From IMG/VR virus record IMGVR_UViG_3300021376_000030, positions 1 through 64,000 of that record: 64,000 bases of DNA. One strand, given 5' to 3'. This document shows, one piece after another, positions 40,237 through 48,898 of the stretch; within the stretch, counting starts at the first letter, position 1, and each line of letters opens with the position of its first letter. This DNA comes from a virus. The notes below the pieces were generated by a model that did not search any database, was not told the origin of the DNA, and was given only the letters and a program-made list of their open reading frames with translations. Position numbers and translations under genes: made by a program.

Positions 40237-40241
40237 ATGGT

Positions 40242-40442
40242 ATGGAAACATTCACAGTAGTTATTAAAAACGTGTACGCTACAGATAAAACCAGGTCTAT
40301 TAAAATTAGAGCAGAAGACCATTACTTAGCTCATAAGCAAGGATGTGACGAGAGTAACCAGCTGCGTGAAGATATTATTTCTATTAAAGATAGTCGAAAA
40401 ACAGAAGTGTATAATATTGAAAAAGGCTTCCTTTTCGAATAA
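40242..40442 (+). CDS. Small hypothetical protein
   Basis: 66 residues: strand METFTVVIKNVYATDKTRS, a helix and end REDIISIKDSR. The layout of a beta strand, helix and strand resembles other small proteins in this window. First gene of the rightward run 40.2-44.3 kb. Confidence 0.65.
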   Translation: METFTVVIKNVYATDKTRSIKIRAEDHYLAHKQGCDESNQLREDIISIKDSRKTEVYNIEKGFLFE

Positions 40443-40476
40443 ATAATAAAAAGACACCCGCAAAGATGAATAAAGA

Positions 40477-40710
40477 ATGAACAGCGTTCAGCTTGTTGTT
40501 ACGGATCAGGGTACGAGCGGGGCATATCACACAAAGTTATTTATTGATGAACAAGAATCCGGCATCCTTTATTTGAATAGCGAGCAGTTTAACTCAATTT
40601 CTAAATTTTTAAAAGATGGATGTAGTCAAAACGGTATTATTTTTTCTGTTGAAAACCCATATGACTTAAGCTATATGGATGATGTGGAAGAGGAAGATTA
40701 TCTAGAATAA
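40477..40710 (+). CDS. Acidic hypothetical protein
   Basis: 77 residues, acidic at its end (YDLSYMDDVEEEDYLE). N-terminal half VQLVVTDQGTSGAYHTKLF is beta-rich. No family recognised. Confidence 0.65.
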   Translation: MNSVQLVVTDQGTSGAYHTKLFIDEQESGILYLNSEQFNSISKFLKDGCSQNGIIFSVENPYDLSYMDDVEEEDYLE

Positions 40711-40718
40711 ATAATTGG

Positions 40719-40925
40719 GTGAAGAAAACCCAATTGGCAGGAAAAAGTTTCTGTGAAGAATTCTGCTCTCATGTTTATGAGGATAGAACTCATAGTAGTT
40801 TTCTCATCAATGTTGATCATGAATGGTTTGCTACACTCAATAAAGGCATGGAGAAATTAAACTATAAGTTAGTACATTTTACAGAAATGCCGAAATCGTT
40901 GACTTGTGTATACGTAAAAGCTTGA
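40719..40925 (+). CDS. Hypothetical protein, GTG start
   Basis: 68 residues, GTG start eight bases after the previous stop. Two cysteines in SFCEEFCSHVYED. Short alpha/beta protein of unknown role. Confidence 0.58.
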   Translation: MKKTQLAGKSFCEEFCSHVYEDRTHSSFLINVDHEWFATLNKGMEKLNYKLVHFTEMPKSLTCVYVKA

Positions 40926-40956
40926 CTTATCTTTTTTATCCTGTATCCTATAATAA

Positions 40957-41691
40957 GTGAAAGAAAATAATGTGATACCAGTATTTAATTCGGATCTTCA
41001 CACTTACACAGATCCAAATGATGGGTTTAGGTATACAAGCGTAACTAGATGGATTGACAAATTCAAACCGGTTTTTGATAAACAAGCAAAAGCTGCAAAA
41101 TTGGCCGCAAAGGAAGGTGTATCAATAGATTTCATTCTGGAAGATTGGCAAAGAAAGAAAGAAGAAAGCATCAAATATGGCACTCGCCTTCATAAGGCAT
41201 TAGAATTATTTCACAATACCGGTAATATAGAAGATGAACAATGTAAGATTGTAGTAGATGAATTTAAAAAACTTAAATTAACATTTTCCGAACAAACTTT
41301 TCACGAAAAATTGGTTTACAATAGACAGCTAGGCATTGCGGGAATGGCCGATATTATTACACATAATGATGATAATACTTTTAATGTTTTTGATTTTAAA
41401 ACTAATAAAAGATTTAGATTTCAAACCAAGTTTAGTGATGGTGAATTATTAGCACCTCTTGGTCATTATCCTAATACTGAATATTATCATTACTCTCTCC
41501 AGCTTAGTATGTATGGATACTTGTATAAGAATATGACTGGCTTAGATGTAAAGAGATTAAAAATATATTGGTATGAAAGAAAAGAGCCTGAAAACTACGA
41601 AAACTTTGATGGCTGTTGGCGGGTATTTAATTTACCCTACCTTGAAGATGATATTTTATATTGTTTAAGCAATAATGAAAAAGCGGTATAG
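40957..41691 (+). CDS. RecB/PDDEXK-type exonuclease
   Basis: 244 residues, GTG start. GTRLHKALELFH (His), RQLGIAGMADIITH, FNVFDFKTNK (Asp-x-Lys) and YSLQLSMYGYLYK give the RecB/Cas4-like PD-(D/E)XK fold in order. It may process DNA ends in recombination or degrade host DNA. Overlaps the deaminase gene by 17 bases. Confidence 0.82.
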   Translation: MKENNVIPVFNSDLHTYTDPNDGFRYTSVTRWIDKFKPVFDKQAKAAKLAAKEGVSIDFILEDWQRKKEESIKYGTRLHKALELFHNTGNIEDEQCKIVVDEFKKLKLTFSEQTFHEKLVYNRQLGIAGMADIITHNDDNTFNVFDFKTNKRFRFQTKFSDGELLAPLGHYPNTEYYHYSLQLSMYGYLYKNMTGLDVKRLKIYWYERKEPENYENFDGCWRVFNLPYLEDDILYCLSNNEKAV

Positions 41692-42094
41692 TTGGGAAGA
41701 ATACGCTTTACATATTGCAAAGGTAGCCTCACTAAGAAGTGAAGATCCTTATTGTAGAGTTGGAGCATGTGCACTGAGTCATAGCAATAGAGTGCTTGGT
41801 GTATCATATAATGGATTGGTAAGTAAAAAGCGAGTACCAGATACATTTTGGCAGGATAGAGATAAAAGAAGACCTTTTATTATTCATGCAGAGCAAAATC
41901 TATTGAGTTTATTTGGCAGAGGAGAAGCGCGGCTTTTGGCTGTAACTTTATTACCATGCTCAGATTGTGCTAGACTAATATGCAGCTGGAACATACCTGA
42001 AGTCGTTTATCTGCATGATTACAATAGAGATTTAAAAGCAATTGATATTTTTAAATTTTACAACGTTAGACTCAAAAAAATTAGTATAAAATAG
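41675..42094 (+). CDS. dCMP deaminase
   Basis: 139 residues. HAEQNLLSLFG contains His and catalytic Glu, PCSDCARLI the two Zn cysteines, and GVSYNGLVS the substrate part. It converts dCMP to dUMP, feeding dTTP supply, consistent with nrdA nearby. T4 has a homologue (cd). Confidence 0.88.
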   Translation: MKKRYSWEEYALHIAKVASLRSEDPYCRVGACALSHSNRVLGVSYNGLVSKKRVPDTFWQDRDKRRPFIIHAEQNLLSLFGRGEARLLAVTLLPCSDCARLICSWNIPEVVYLHDYNRDLKAIDIFKFYNVRLKKISIK

Positions 42095-42113
42095 TAGAAA
42101 ACCTTGTTTGCTG

Positions 42114-42121
42114 TATAAATA
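42114..42121 (+). promoter_or_regulatory. T4-type late promoter
   Basis: TATAAATA, six bases before the ATG of the fibre at 42128. Confidence 0.52.
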
Positions 42122-42127
42122 ACGTAT

Positions 42128-42703
42128 ATGGCAATAGCTACTATTTCGGTAAATTTTGCTAGTACAGCTGATATTCAATCTGGTACTAGTTCTGTTGTAA
42201 GCGTTAATCCTGCTAATTTAAAGGCTGCACTGCAAAGTGGTTCAAGTCTTTTTGCATTAACAGTTGGTGCAGCAACTTTTCAAGGAGCGTTAACTGTAAC
42301 TACTGGTGGGTTAACTGTAAATACAGGTGGCGCAACAATTACTGCTGGCGGTTTAACCATCTCAGCAGGCGGATATACAGTAACAGGGGATTCTTTTATA
42401 ACAGGCAAATTACAGGTTACTGATGACGTTGTAGCATTTTCATCTTCTGATGCACGATTAAAGGACAATGTACAAAAAATTGAAAATGCAGTAGAAAAGG
42501 TCAAAAAGCTATCTGGAGTAACATTTGATTGGAAGCCAGAGTCTGGATATTCTGGAAAAGATTATGGAGTTATTGCTCAAGAAGTTGAAAATATTTTACC
42601 TGAAATAGTTGTAACAAGGGATAATGGTTACAAAGCTGTTAATTACGATAAGTTAATTCCTTTACTTATTGAAGCCATAAAAGAACTTAGCAATAAGGTA
42701 TAA
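42128..42703 (+). CDS. Tail fibre with C-terminal S74 chaperone
   Basis: 191 residues. A repetitive glycine/threonine-rich shaft (GGLTVNTGGATITAGGLTIS) leads to a Peptidase S74 intramolecular chaperone: SSSDARLKDNVQKIE with the catalytic Ser, and GVIAQEVENILPE, NYDKLIPLLIEAIKEL. Such domains trimerise a fibre and cut themselves off. Short for a fibre, perhaps a spike or collar piece. Confidence 0.85.
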   Translation: MAIATISVNFASTADIQSGTSSVVSVNPANLKAALQSGSSLFALTVGAATFQGALTVTTGGLTVNTGGATITAGGLTISAGGYTVTGDSFITGKLQVTDDVVAFSSSDARLKDNVQKIENAVEKVKKLSGVTFDWKPESGYSGKDYGVIAQEVENILPEIVVTRDNGYKAVNYDKLIPLLIEAIKELSNKV

Positions 42704-42709
42704 TTTCCT

Positions 42710-43327
42710 ATGGCTTCTAGCGGCATACCAGTAACAGGAACCGTTAGTATAGGTTCTCAAGCAGGAATAACAAGAAGTGTTAACCTGCTCATGGGTCTTG
42801 CAGCAAGTACCTTAAATTCTAGTCTTAGTGGTCGGGAGCAGCAAGCTATGACTTATATTATCACCTATGGTGTATGTATGCCTGGTGAGCTAGAGAAGAG
42901 TACTATTACCTGGGCACCCACCGGTAATGCTCCTTACGGTACTCCAGGCAATAGCTATCTTCCCGCAAGACTAAGTGAATTTAGAGGTAGTTATAGCTGG
43001 CCACAAATTATTTCAGGAAATCCTATTATCGCATCTAATAATCCAAACCCTCCAGGTCCTGGAAATAGTATATTGACAGTAACCGGTAACGGTTCTCCCG
43101 CTTATATAGGTTCGGGCACACCCTACTTTTTCTATATCCTCGGACCTAGTGGGAGAATTCCAGCATCTGGGTGGAGACAAGCTAACATAAGCTCAGGATC
43201 TGCCACTACGTTTGGGGGTGATGGAACAGGGCTTGCAGTTGGCACATATAATGTTTGGGTTAAAGATTTTGAAGGTTGTGGAACACTAGAAAATATTAAG
43301 ATTACAGCTACTGTATCTTACCCATGA
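42710..43327 (+). CDS. Structural protein of fibre group
   Basis: 205 residues, beta-rich and rich in Gly/Ser/Pro (SGREQQAMTYIITYGV, SGNPIIASNNPNPPGPGNS). Starts MASSGIPVTGTVSIG six bases after the fibre gene; a late-transcript role as fibre tip or minor virion protein is likely. Confidence 0.58.
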   Translation: MASSGIPVTGTVSIGSQAGITRSVNLLMGLAASTLNSSLSGREQQAMTYIITYGVCMPGELEKSTITWAPTGNAPYGTPGNSYLPARLSEFRGSYSWPQIISGNPIIASNNPNPPGPGNSILTVTGNGSPAYIGSGTPYFFYILGPSGRIPASGWRQANISSGSATTFGGDGTGLAVGTYNVWVKDFEGCGTLENIKITATVSYP

Positions 43328-44316
43328 ACAAACCATTATTATTAAAAGCATTATCTAAAGCTTACATTATTCTGAATGTTAAAGAGCTTGAAGGTTTTTC
43401 TATAATTCATGCGTCATTAAATCCTAAAATAGTAGAATTATTTTGCGGTAACCAAACCTATGAGATTAATAATAATAATGAGACAGATGATATTACTTTA
43501 ATAGACCTTAAAAATGAATTACCACTTACAATCAATACATGCAATATTTCAACATTAGATTACCCGGGGTTTCCATTTGAAATCCCCCCTGTTTATATTT
43601 TAAATGAAAGATACGAAGGGCGTATCACAGTTGACGATATTATAAGACTTCAAAAAGAGCCTATTCAAGATTTAAGATATTTGAAAGAAATACAGAAAAG
43701 TAAAAATTCTGAAAATAACATCATAACAAATACAGCTATATACAATCTAAGACTACTCTATCATTATTATAGCAAAGTAGAAAAACTAGACAAAAAACAT
43801 ATATTGTTTAATGATAAGGTCTTAAAGAAATTTAAGAAAAGATTGCCTAAAAAATTCATTTTAGACTCAGAGTTTATTAATCGATTACTAGAAGAAAACA
43901 AATCACTGTTTGATTTTGATGATCAAGAAATACAAAAGCGAATAGGTTATTATAACAGTTTAAGCGACGAATTTTATAGCAAGCGTCTTGGATTTGATGT
44001 AGATAACCTTCTTTCTACTGATAAAGAGATACTTAATAAATGTATAAGCAGATGGAAGGAAATTATTACAGAGCATGCAACTGAGGCTTCTGATACACTA
44101 CAAAAAGAAAAAGAAGTATTTAAAGAAAATAATCCAGAAAACAAAACAGAATTAGAGGAAATAGAATTTGTACAAAATATTTTAAAAAATTGTGCTAATG
44201 ATGTTGATTTTAGTAAATTTAAAACACCTAAAGAAGTTTTTTCGTTTTGGCCCCCTGTATTATATCCCCCGCCTCAGTTTGTACTGGACCCATATCATTG
44301 GGTTTTTAAGAAATAA
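43324..44316 (+). CDS. Unknown helical protein with WP-P-P C-terminal motif
   Basis: 330 residues, largely helical in the second half. C-terminal TPKEVFSFWPPVLYPPPQF resembles the middle of the radical SAM protein at 45.8-47.1 kb (TPFELLNDWPVMLSPNPF), which may be a shared small domain. Starts ATGA-overlapped with the previous gene. Convergent with the next gene, overlapping by 11 bases. Confidence 0.62.
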   Translation: MNKPLLLKALSKAYIILNVKELEGFSIIHASLNPKIVELFCGNQTYEINNNNETDDITLIDLKNELPLTINTCNISTLDYPGFPFEIPPVYILNERYEGRITVDDIIRLQKEPIQDLRYLKEIQKSKNSENNIITNTAIYNLRLLYHYYSKVEKLDKKHILFNDKVLKKFKKRLPKKFILDSEFINRLLEENKSLFDFDDQEIQKRIGYYNSLSDEFYSKRLGFDVDNLLSTDKEILNKCISRWKEIITEHATEASDTLQKEKEVFKENNPENKTELEEIEFVQNILKNCANDVDFSKFKTPKEVFSFWPPVLYPPPQFVLDPYHWVFKK

Positions 44317-45043
44317 TATAGTTATATAAATCTGAGCCAGGGTAAAAATTTTTAACAGTCAAATCCCAGTATATCGTTTTTACATCTTTATTCATATATT
44401 TCCCAAACAAACAAGGTATTACACCAAATAAATTTTGCATATTTTTTACATCTTTTATAATATCTTGTGAACAATTACTCTCTATTATACGATTTACCCA
44501 CAAGCCATAATTATCTGGAAATATCACTATGCATTTGTTAGGATCTAATGTAACTTCTAAATATTTTACATCAGACTCTAGTTGACTAATTTCTGTTTTT
44601 TTAAGAATTTTTTTTATGTCTTCTTTTTCAGTTACATAATAATATCTACGAATAGTATCTTCTACTGATATTCCTTGCTTATATTTTGATAGTGCTATGT
44701 CGTCTAATGAGTCACTGTCAACAAATTTATAATAGTCTTTAAACTTAATGTGAAAATAGCTCTTTATATGATTATTATATTTTTTTAACGCTAAACAATT
44801 GTTAAAGCATCTGTCAGGATCTGCATGTTGAACTAGATTTATATATAAATTCTTGTTTTCTGCAAATGGAAAATCTTTATTTTGAATAGGAGTTTCAATA
44901 TTAAAATATAATTTGGTCGCTACAGGGGTGTTATTTTTATACGTTACACCATAAAGACCAAGCCAGCCATTATCAGAAAAAGAATAATTATATACATTAC
45001 TAATTTTCTGATACCAATTATATAGATCTTTAAAACTATTCAT
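44306..45043 (-). CDS. Unknown protein of the sugar cluster
   Basis: 245 residues, no domain I recognise. N-terminus MNSFKDLYNWYQKISNVYNY, later LYINLVQHADPDRCFNN. It overlaps the next glycosyltransferase by four bases (ATGA), so it belongs to the leftward half of the cluster. Confidence 0.62.
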   Translation of the reverse strand: MNSFKDLYNWYQKISNVYNYSFSDNGWLGLYGVTYKNNTPVATKLYFNIETPIQNKDFPFAENKNLYINLVQHADPDRCFNNCLALKKYNNHIKSYFHIKFKDYYKFVDSDSLDDIALSKYKQGISVEDTIRRYYYVTEKEDIKKILKKTEISQLESDVKYLEVTLDPNKCIVIFPDNYGLWVNRIIESNCSQDIIKDVKNMQNLFGVIPCLFGKYMNKDVKTIYWDLTVKNFYPGSDLYNYIIS

Positions 45044-45822
45044 GTAGTCTTAACTAACTCTGCATATTTACTTGAATGCTTGTTCTTTCCATAACCACTA
45101 CAAACATAGGAATCATTTAATTCATTATCTAAATCATAAGCTACAAATGTATTAGGTAATTCTTTGAAATGAACAGAACTTCCGATCTGCCTATATGCAT
45201 ATGCCATCCAATAAGAATCACCATACCATACTATTTTGCTTAAAATATTATCTTTTATTATCTTGAAGTATTCTTTTGATTTGTCTGTACTTCTTATAAC
45301 CATGCAACCTTCTCTAAAATGTACGTCTAAATTATTTAAGTCTATTATATTACAATCAAAATGTCTGAAATTAAATTTTCTTCTTTCCAAGTCCCTGCCT
45401 TCCATTTTTCCTTTTTTTGAATATTTCAGTAAAATATCAGCATTTGTATCTGTAGTTTCAAAAAAATTGTAGACATCTTTCAATATTAAATTATCTGCAT
45501 CCATGTTTATAACATAATCATATTTAAATAGTAGGTCGTATACATTATAAACCTTTTTTAAATTAGCATAAGCTCCTGCCATGCCTACAAATCTCTCTTT
45601 TAAAATTTCTGATGTTTTGTTTTTTATTAAGATATGTTCTTCAAAAAATACCTGATTAGTATGAGTTACCTCAATATTATTATTTTCTATAATAGCACCA
45701 GGAGAGTTTATAATATCTATATTAGCAAAACATCTAGGTGCATTTTTATTAAGGGTATCTAAGCTTTTTTTAAGGTAGGGTAAGTATGCAGCATCACAGC
45801 TATAGGAAAAGCATATCTTCAT
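45040..45822 (-). CDS. Glycosyltransferase (GT-A, DxD type)
   Basis: 260 residues. YDYVINMDADNLILKDV carries the DxD metal motif; RFVGMAGAYANLKKV and HFREGCMVIRS fit a GT8-like or GT32-like fold. N-terminus MKICFSYSCDAAYLPYLKKSL. It acts on a nucleotide sugar; substrate unknown. Confidence 0.75.
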   Translation of the reverse strand: MKICFSYSCDAAYLPYLKKSLDTLNKNAPRCFANIDIINSPGAIIENNNIEVTHTNQVFFEEHILIKNKTSEILKERFVGMAGAYANLKKVYNVYDLLFKYDYVINMDADNLILKDVYNFFETTDTNADILLKYSKKGKMEGRDLERRKFNFRHFDCNIIDLNNLDVHFREGCMVIRSTDKSKEYFKIIKDNILSKIVWYGDSYWMAYAYRQIGSSVHFKELPNTFVAYDLDNELNDSYVCSGYGKNKHSSKYAELVKTT

Positions 45823-45825
45823 ATT

Positions 45826-47112
45826 CTATTTAACTTGTTTTCCGTAAATACAATTTCTACAAATTATCGATTCTGATTCATCATTAAACCCTCTCAAAAA
45901 TTTACCATAATTTTCACTATTATAAATATCATCATAGGTACCGGTAATTAAATTACCTAATACATGCTGCTTCTCCACATCCATACAACATAGTACCACA
46001 TCACCATCTGGGGTTATCATTTGACGCCTATATAGGCCCACAGAACAGTATATCTTGCCCGCTAGTCCTTTATTTTGTCTTGGAGCATCATATTTGATAG
46101 GGGCATTTATCCTAGTATGGGGAATACACACCTCAAATACATGATCTAATTCATTTTTGTTTATTAATTCCTTGATACGGCTATCAATGTTTTTACCTAA
46201 AAACGAAAATCTATTATCAACTACTATATTATTAGTTTTATATTGTTTATTCATTTGTGAAAAAAATTTATCTATTATATTATAATAGTTGTCGCTGTTT
46301 GTCTTATATGACATAAATTCATCTCTTAGGTGTAAGCATCTTCCAGTCCAATATTTTTCATTTAAAAAAAGATCTATATTCTCAGGATAATCTTCTGGTA
46401 TGGTAGTAGCGATGTTCAATCTATGGCCTTTTTGATAGCTATACTCTATTACGTCTACCAACTTATCATATTGAAGAGGGTCGCAAAACCCTGCAAATAC
46501 TAAACCAACCTCTTTTGGTATTTTATCTAAAATTAATTTAAATCTATCCACGGACATATATTTTTCAGATGATGCCTTATGAAGTGTGGCATGGGGGCAA
46601 TAGGAACAATTTACACTACACCCAGTAAATAGTGAAAATTCTAAAGTAATAAAAGGGTCTCGCCCCCATCTAGTAAGATTATCATCTTTGATATTGAAAA
46701 CATAATACGGGTATGGAATTTCTTTTCTACCAGCATAAACAAAAGGATTAGGTGAGAGCATTACAGGCCAGTCATTTAAAAGTTCAAAAGGAGTTTTTGC
46801 TTTAGTATTATAGTTTTTTATTTGATAAAAAGTTTTCTCTAAAAAAGCATAATCATCATCAGAATCCACATTCGCTTTATAGTAATCTAATGTGCGGTGT
46901 ATTACCTTGTCAATAACACCATTAAAAATGGTTTTAGCATTATTAATGTATTCTTCTTTATGTAACATACTCTCTAAATTAAATCCAAATAACAACAAAG
47001 ACAGAGCGACATTTACATCTTTTTGGACAGCTAAATTAGCCCAGGAATAAGGGTAATTAATATTAAATTCTTTGCTAATACCTTCAATATATTTGTATTC
47101 AGCAAGTTGCAT
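45826..47112 (-). CDS. Radical SAM/SPASM-type protein with N-terminal extension
   Basis: 428 residues. Residues 1-150 are an unknown helical domain with TPFELLNDWPVMLSPNPF. Then FSLFTGCSVNCSYCPHATL contains the CxxxCxxC radical SAM site. C-terminal ITPDGDVVLCCMDVEKQHVL and ICRNC form a SPASM-like iron-sulphur site. A paralogue of the protein at 57.3 kb, which lacks the N-terminal domain. Reaction unknown. Confidence 0.8.
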   Translation of the reverse strand: MQLAEYKYIEGISKEFNINYPYSWANLAVQKDVNVALSLLLFGFNLESMLHKEEYINNAKTIFNGVIDKVIHRTLDYYKANVDSDDDYAFLEKTFYQIKNYNTKAKTPFELLNDWPVMLSPNPFVYAGRKEIPYPYYVFNIKDDNLTRWGRDPFITLEFSLFTGCSVNCSYCPHATLHKASSEKYMSVDRFKLILDKIPKEVGLVFAGFCDPLQYDKLVDVIEYSYQKGHRLNIATTIPEDYPENIDLFLNEKYWTGRCLHLRDEFMSYKTNSDNYYNIIDKFFSQMNKQYKTNNIVVDNRFSFLGKNIDSRIKELINKNELDHVFEVCIPHTRINAPIKYDAPRQNKGLAGKIYCSVGLYRRQMITPDGDVVLCCMDVEKQHVLGNLITGTYDDIYNSENYGKFLRGFNDESESIICRNCIYGKQVK

Positions 47113-47143
47113 AAAATATTTAAAAACAATAAGTACTTATTCA

Positions 47144-47815
47144 ATGGCCAAGATTAACGAATACATTTATAATTTTTTGTCAGACTTTAAAAACAATTAT
47201 AGCCTATTAAAGAATGATGTATATAACATACAGAATAACTACGGCTTGGCAGATATGCACTATAACAGTTATTCGCCTGAAAGTGATTTACTCTATCCTT
47301 GTAATAGAATAAGCGATTTTGTTGCTGATGAAGAAAATTGCCCCGAAAACACCTTTAAAGGTATTCCACTTTACGAACAGGAAACACAAGCAACCAAATT
47401 TTTTGATGTTATTAATCAAAATCCTCTTCTTAATTTATTATACCCAGAGCGGGATAATATGAGATATGATTTCCCTGAACCCCCTGACAGTATGAAAGAA
47501 TTTTGTAAGCAATACAAGGCAATGACCACGTTTATGTATAGTTCTATGAAAACACATAAGAGCATACGACCCGAATATAAACATATTATTCTTTTAATAT
47601 ATGATAAGGGCGACGGGCCTATCACTATCCGATCAAACGGAATTGATGCAACATTAAATGAAAATTTTAATAGTTTTTACTTTTTGCATGATACTCCATG
47701 CGAAATTATTAATCCATTCTATGAAAAAAACTTTATATTTTTAGGTGTATTTGAATTTGAAAATTATGCTGAATTTTCATCTCGTAATACCGTAAACTCT
47801 ATACCAGGTTTTTGA
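47144..47815 (+). CDS. Unknown protein
   Basis: 223 residues from ATG 47144 (MAKINEYIYNFLSDF); a frame from 47072 runs into the opposite gene's start and is not favoured. Contains ISDFVADEENCPENTFKGIP and an IRSNGIDATLNENF segment. No family recognised. Divergent from the radical SAM gene and convergent with the next. Confidence 0.6.
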   Translation: MAKINEYIYNFLSDFKNNYSLLKNDVYNIQNNYGLADMHYNSYSPESDLLYPCNRISDFVADEENCPENTFKGIPLYEQETQATKFFDVINQNPLLNLLYPERDNMRYDFPEPPDSMKEFCKQYKAMTTFMYSSMKTHKSIRPEYKHIILLIYDKGDGPITIRSNGIDATLNENFNSFYFLHDTPCEIINPFYEKNFIFLGVFEFENYAEFSSRNTVNSIPGF

Positions 47816-48090
47816 AATCGAGGATCCCGTTCCATTACTAACTTTTTTTTATGCTCTATAGAAAAATCTGTAAGTTTTTGAAGTTGATGCTGCTGCACCT
47901 TTCTGAAAGGATGGTATCCTATAATTATATCCTTATCAGTTTCCACTATTCGTAAAAACCCTTGCTTTGAGAGCATTGTAAAATATGCTTCTGGTGTGTA
48001 TTTAGCTTTAAGCTTATTCTCTAACATAGCAAAATGATCTAACACCTCTACCAAATCGCCATTAGATCGCATCCAATAATTTTTAATCAT
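47764..48090 (-). CDS. Hypothetical protein
   Basis: 108 residues, mainly helical and basic (HPFRKVQQHQLQKLTDFSI). It overlaps the previous gene's 3' end by 52 bases on the opposite strand and the next by eight. No domain recognised. Confidence 0.6.
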   Translation of the reverse strand: MIKNYWMRSNGDLVEVLDHFAMLENKLKAKYTPEAYFTMLSKQGFLRIVETDKDIIIGYHPFRKVQQHQLQKLTDFSIEHKKKLVMERDPRFQKPGIEFTVLRDENSA

Positions 48091-48898
48091 TTATTTTATT
48101 TAATATCTGCTTGTATTTTGTAAGTATCTTTAGCAAAAGCACTCTTTCCTTAATAGAAGACACTATACCGCTATCAAAATTATCTTCAATATTATTGCTT
48201 GTTGTTAGCCAGGGCTTATTCTCACCAGCGTAATGAAAAATTAAACCATTCTTGAGCTTAGAATCAGTAATAAAAGGTGTGGATATAAAGTATTCTGCTG
48301 GTAGAAGCGTAACTAAATTATTAAAATATAAATTCAAAGGACCTTGATTGCCAAGCCAATTTGCCGATTTATATATTTTAAATAATCCTAATCTTACTTC
48401 TTCACACAGGAATTGTTTATTTATTACCATTACCCCGGCATTAAAACATTTGTCAAAATTAAAATTTTTATTCTTTAAAAACTTACTTCCAGAGCAAAGT
48501 AATTTACTATGCAGGCCGTCAGGGTTTGGATGATAAACTGCACCAAAAGCAACAGGATTGGAGAACAGGTGTTCAATATTACCACAAACAATCATATCAG
48601 CATCAAAGAATACTATACTATCATATTGCAAAGTAAAAATTTCAAATCTTTTAGCAGGGTTAATTCTCCATTTTCTTCGTTTGAATGTACGATCAAAACT
48701 ATAATTGTTGCATACTGTTTTGAAAATTACATTTGGATAAATTTTCTTTATCTCACTCTTGTTATACTGTGTTATATTTTCTTCTTCAATAATCACACAC
48801 GGGGGAGTTAATTTATTGTATTGTAAGTAGCTATATAAAAATACTCTGAGAGCATCTACATAGTCATTAGTAATTGTAAATACCATGGCGCTATTCAC
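48083..48898 (-). CDS. Glycosyltransferase family 8-like
   Basis: 271 residues. YDSIVFFDADMIVCGNIE (DxD), FNAGVMVIN and HYAGENKPW follow GT8 order, with Mn2+ ligands. A shorter start at MVFTITND is possible. Closely related in layout to the GT8 at 53 kb. Confidence 0.85.
   Translation of the reverse strand: MNSAMVFTITNDYVDALRVFLYSYLQYNKLTPPCVIIEEENITQYNKSEIKKIYPNVIFKTVCNNYSFDRTFKRRKWRINPAKRFEIFTLQYDSIVFFDADMIVCGNIEHLFSNPVAFGAVYHPNPDGLHSKLLCSGSKFLKNKNFNFDKCFNAGVMVINKQFLCEEVRLGLFKIYKSANWLGNQGPLNLYFNNLVTLLPAEYFISTPFITDSKLKNGLIFHYAGENKPWLTTSNNIEDNFDSGIVSSIKERVLLLKILTKYKQILNKIND

Noticed and set aside
47072-47143. Upstream extension of the 223-residue gene
   Set aside because: Reads over the start of the opposite radical SAM gene and gives an unlikely N-terminus; the ATG at 47144 fits better.
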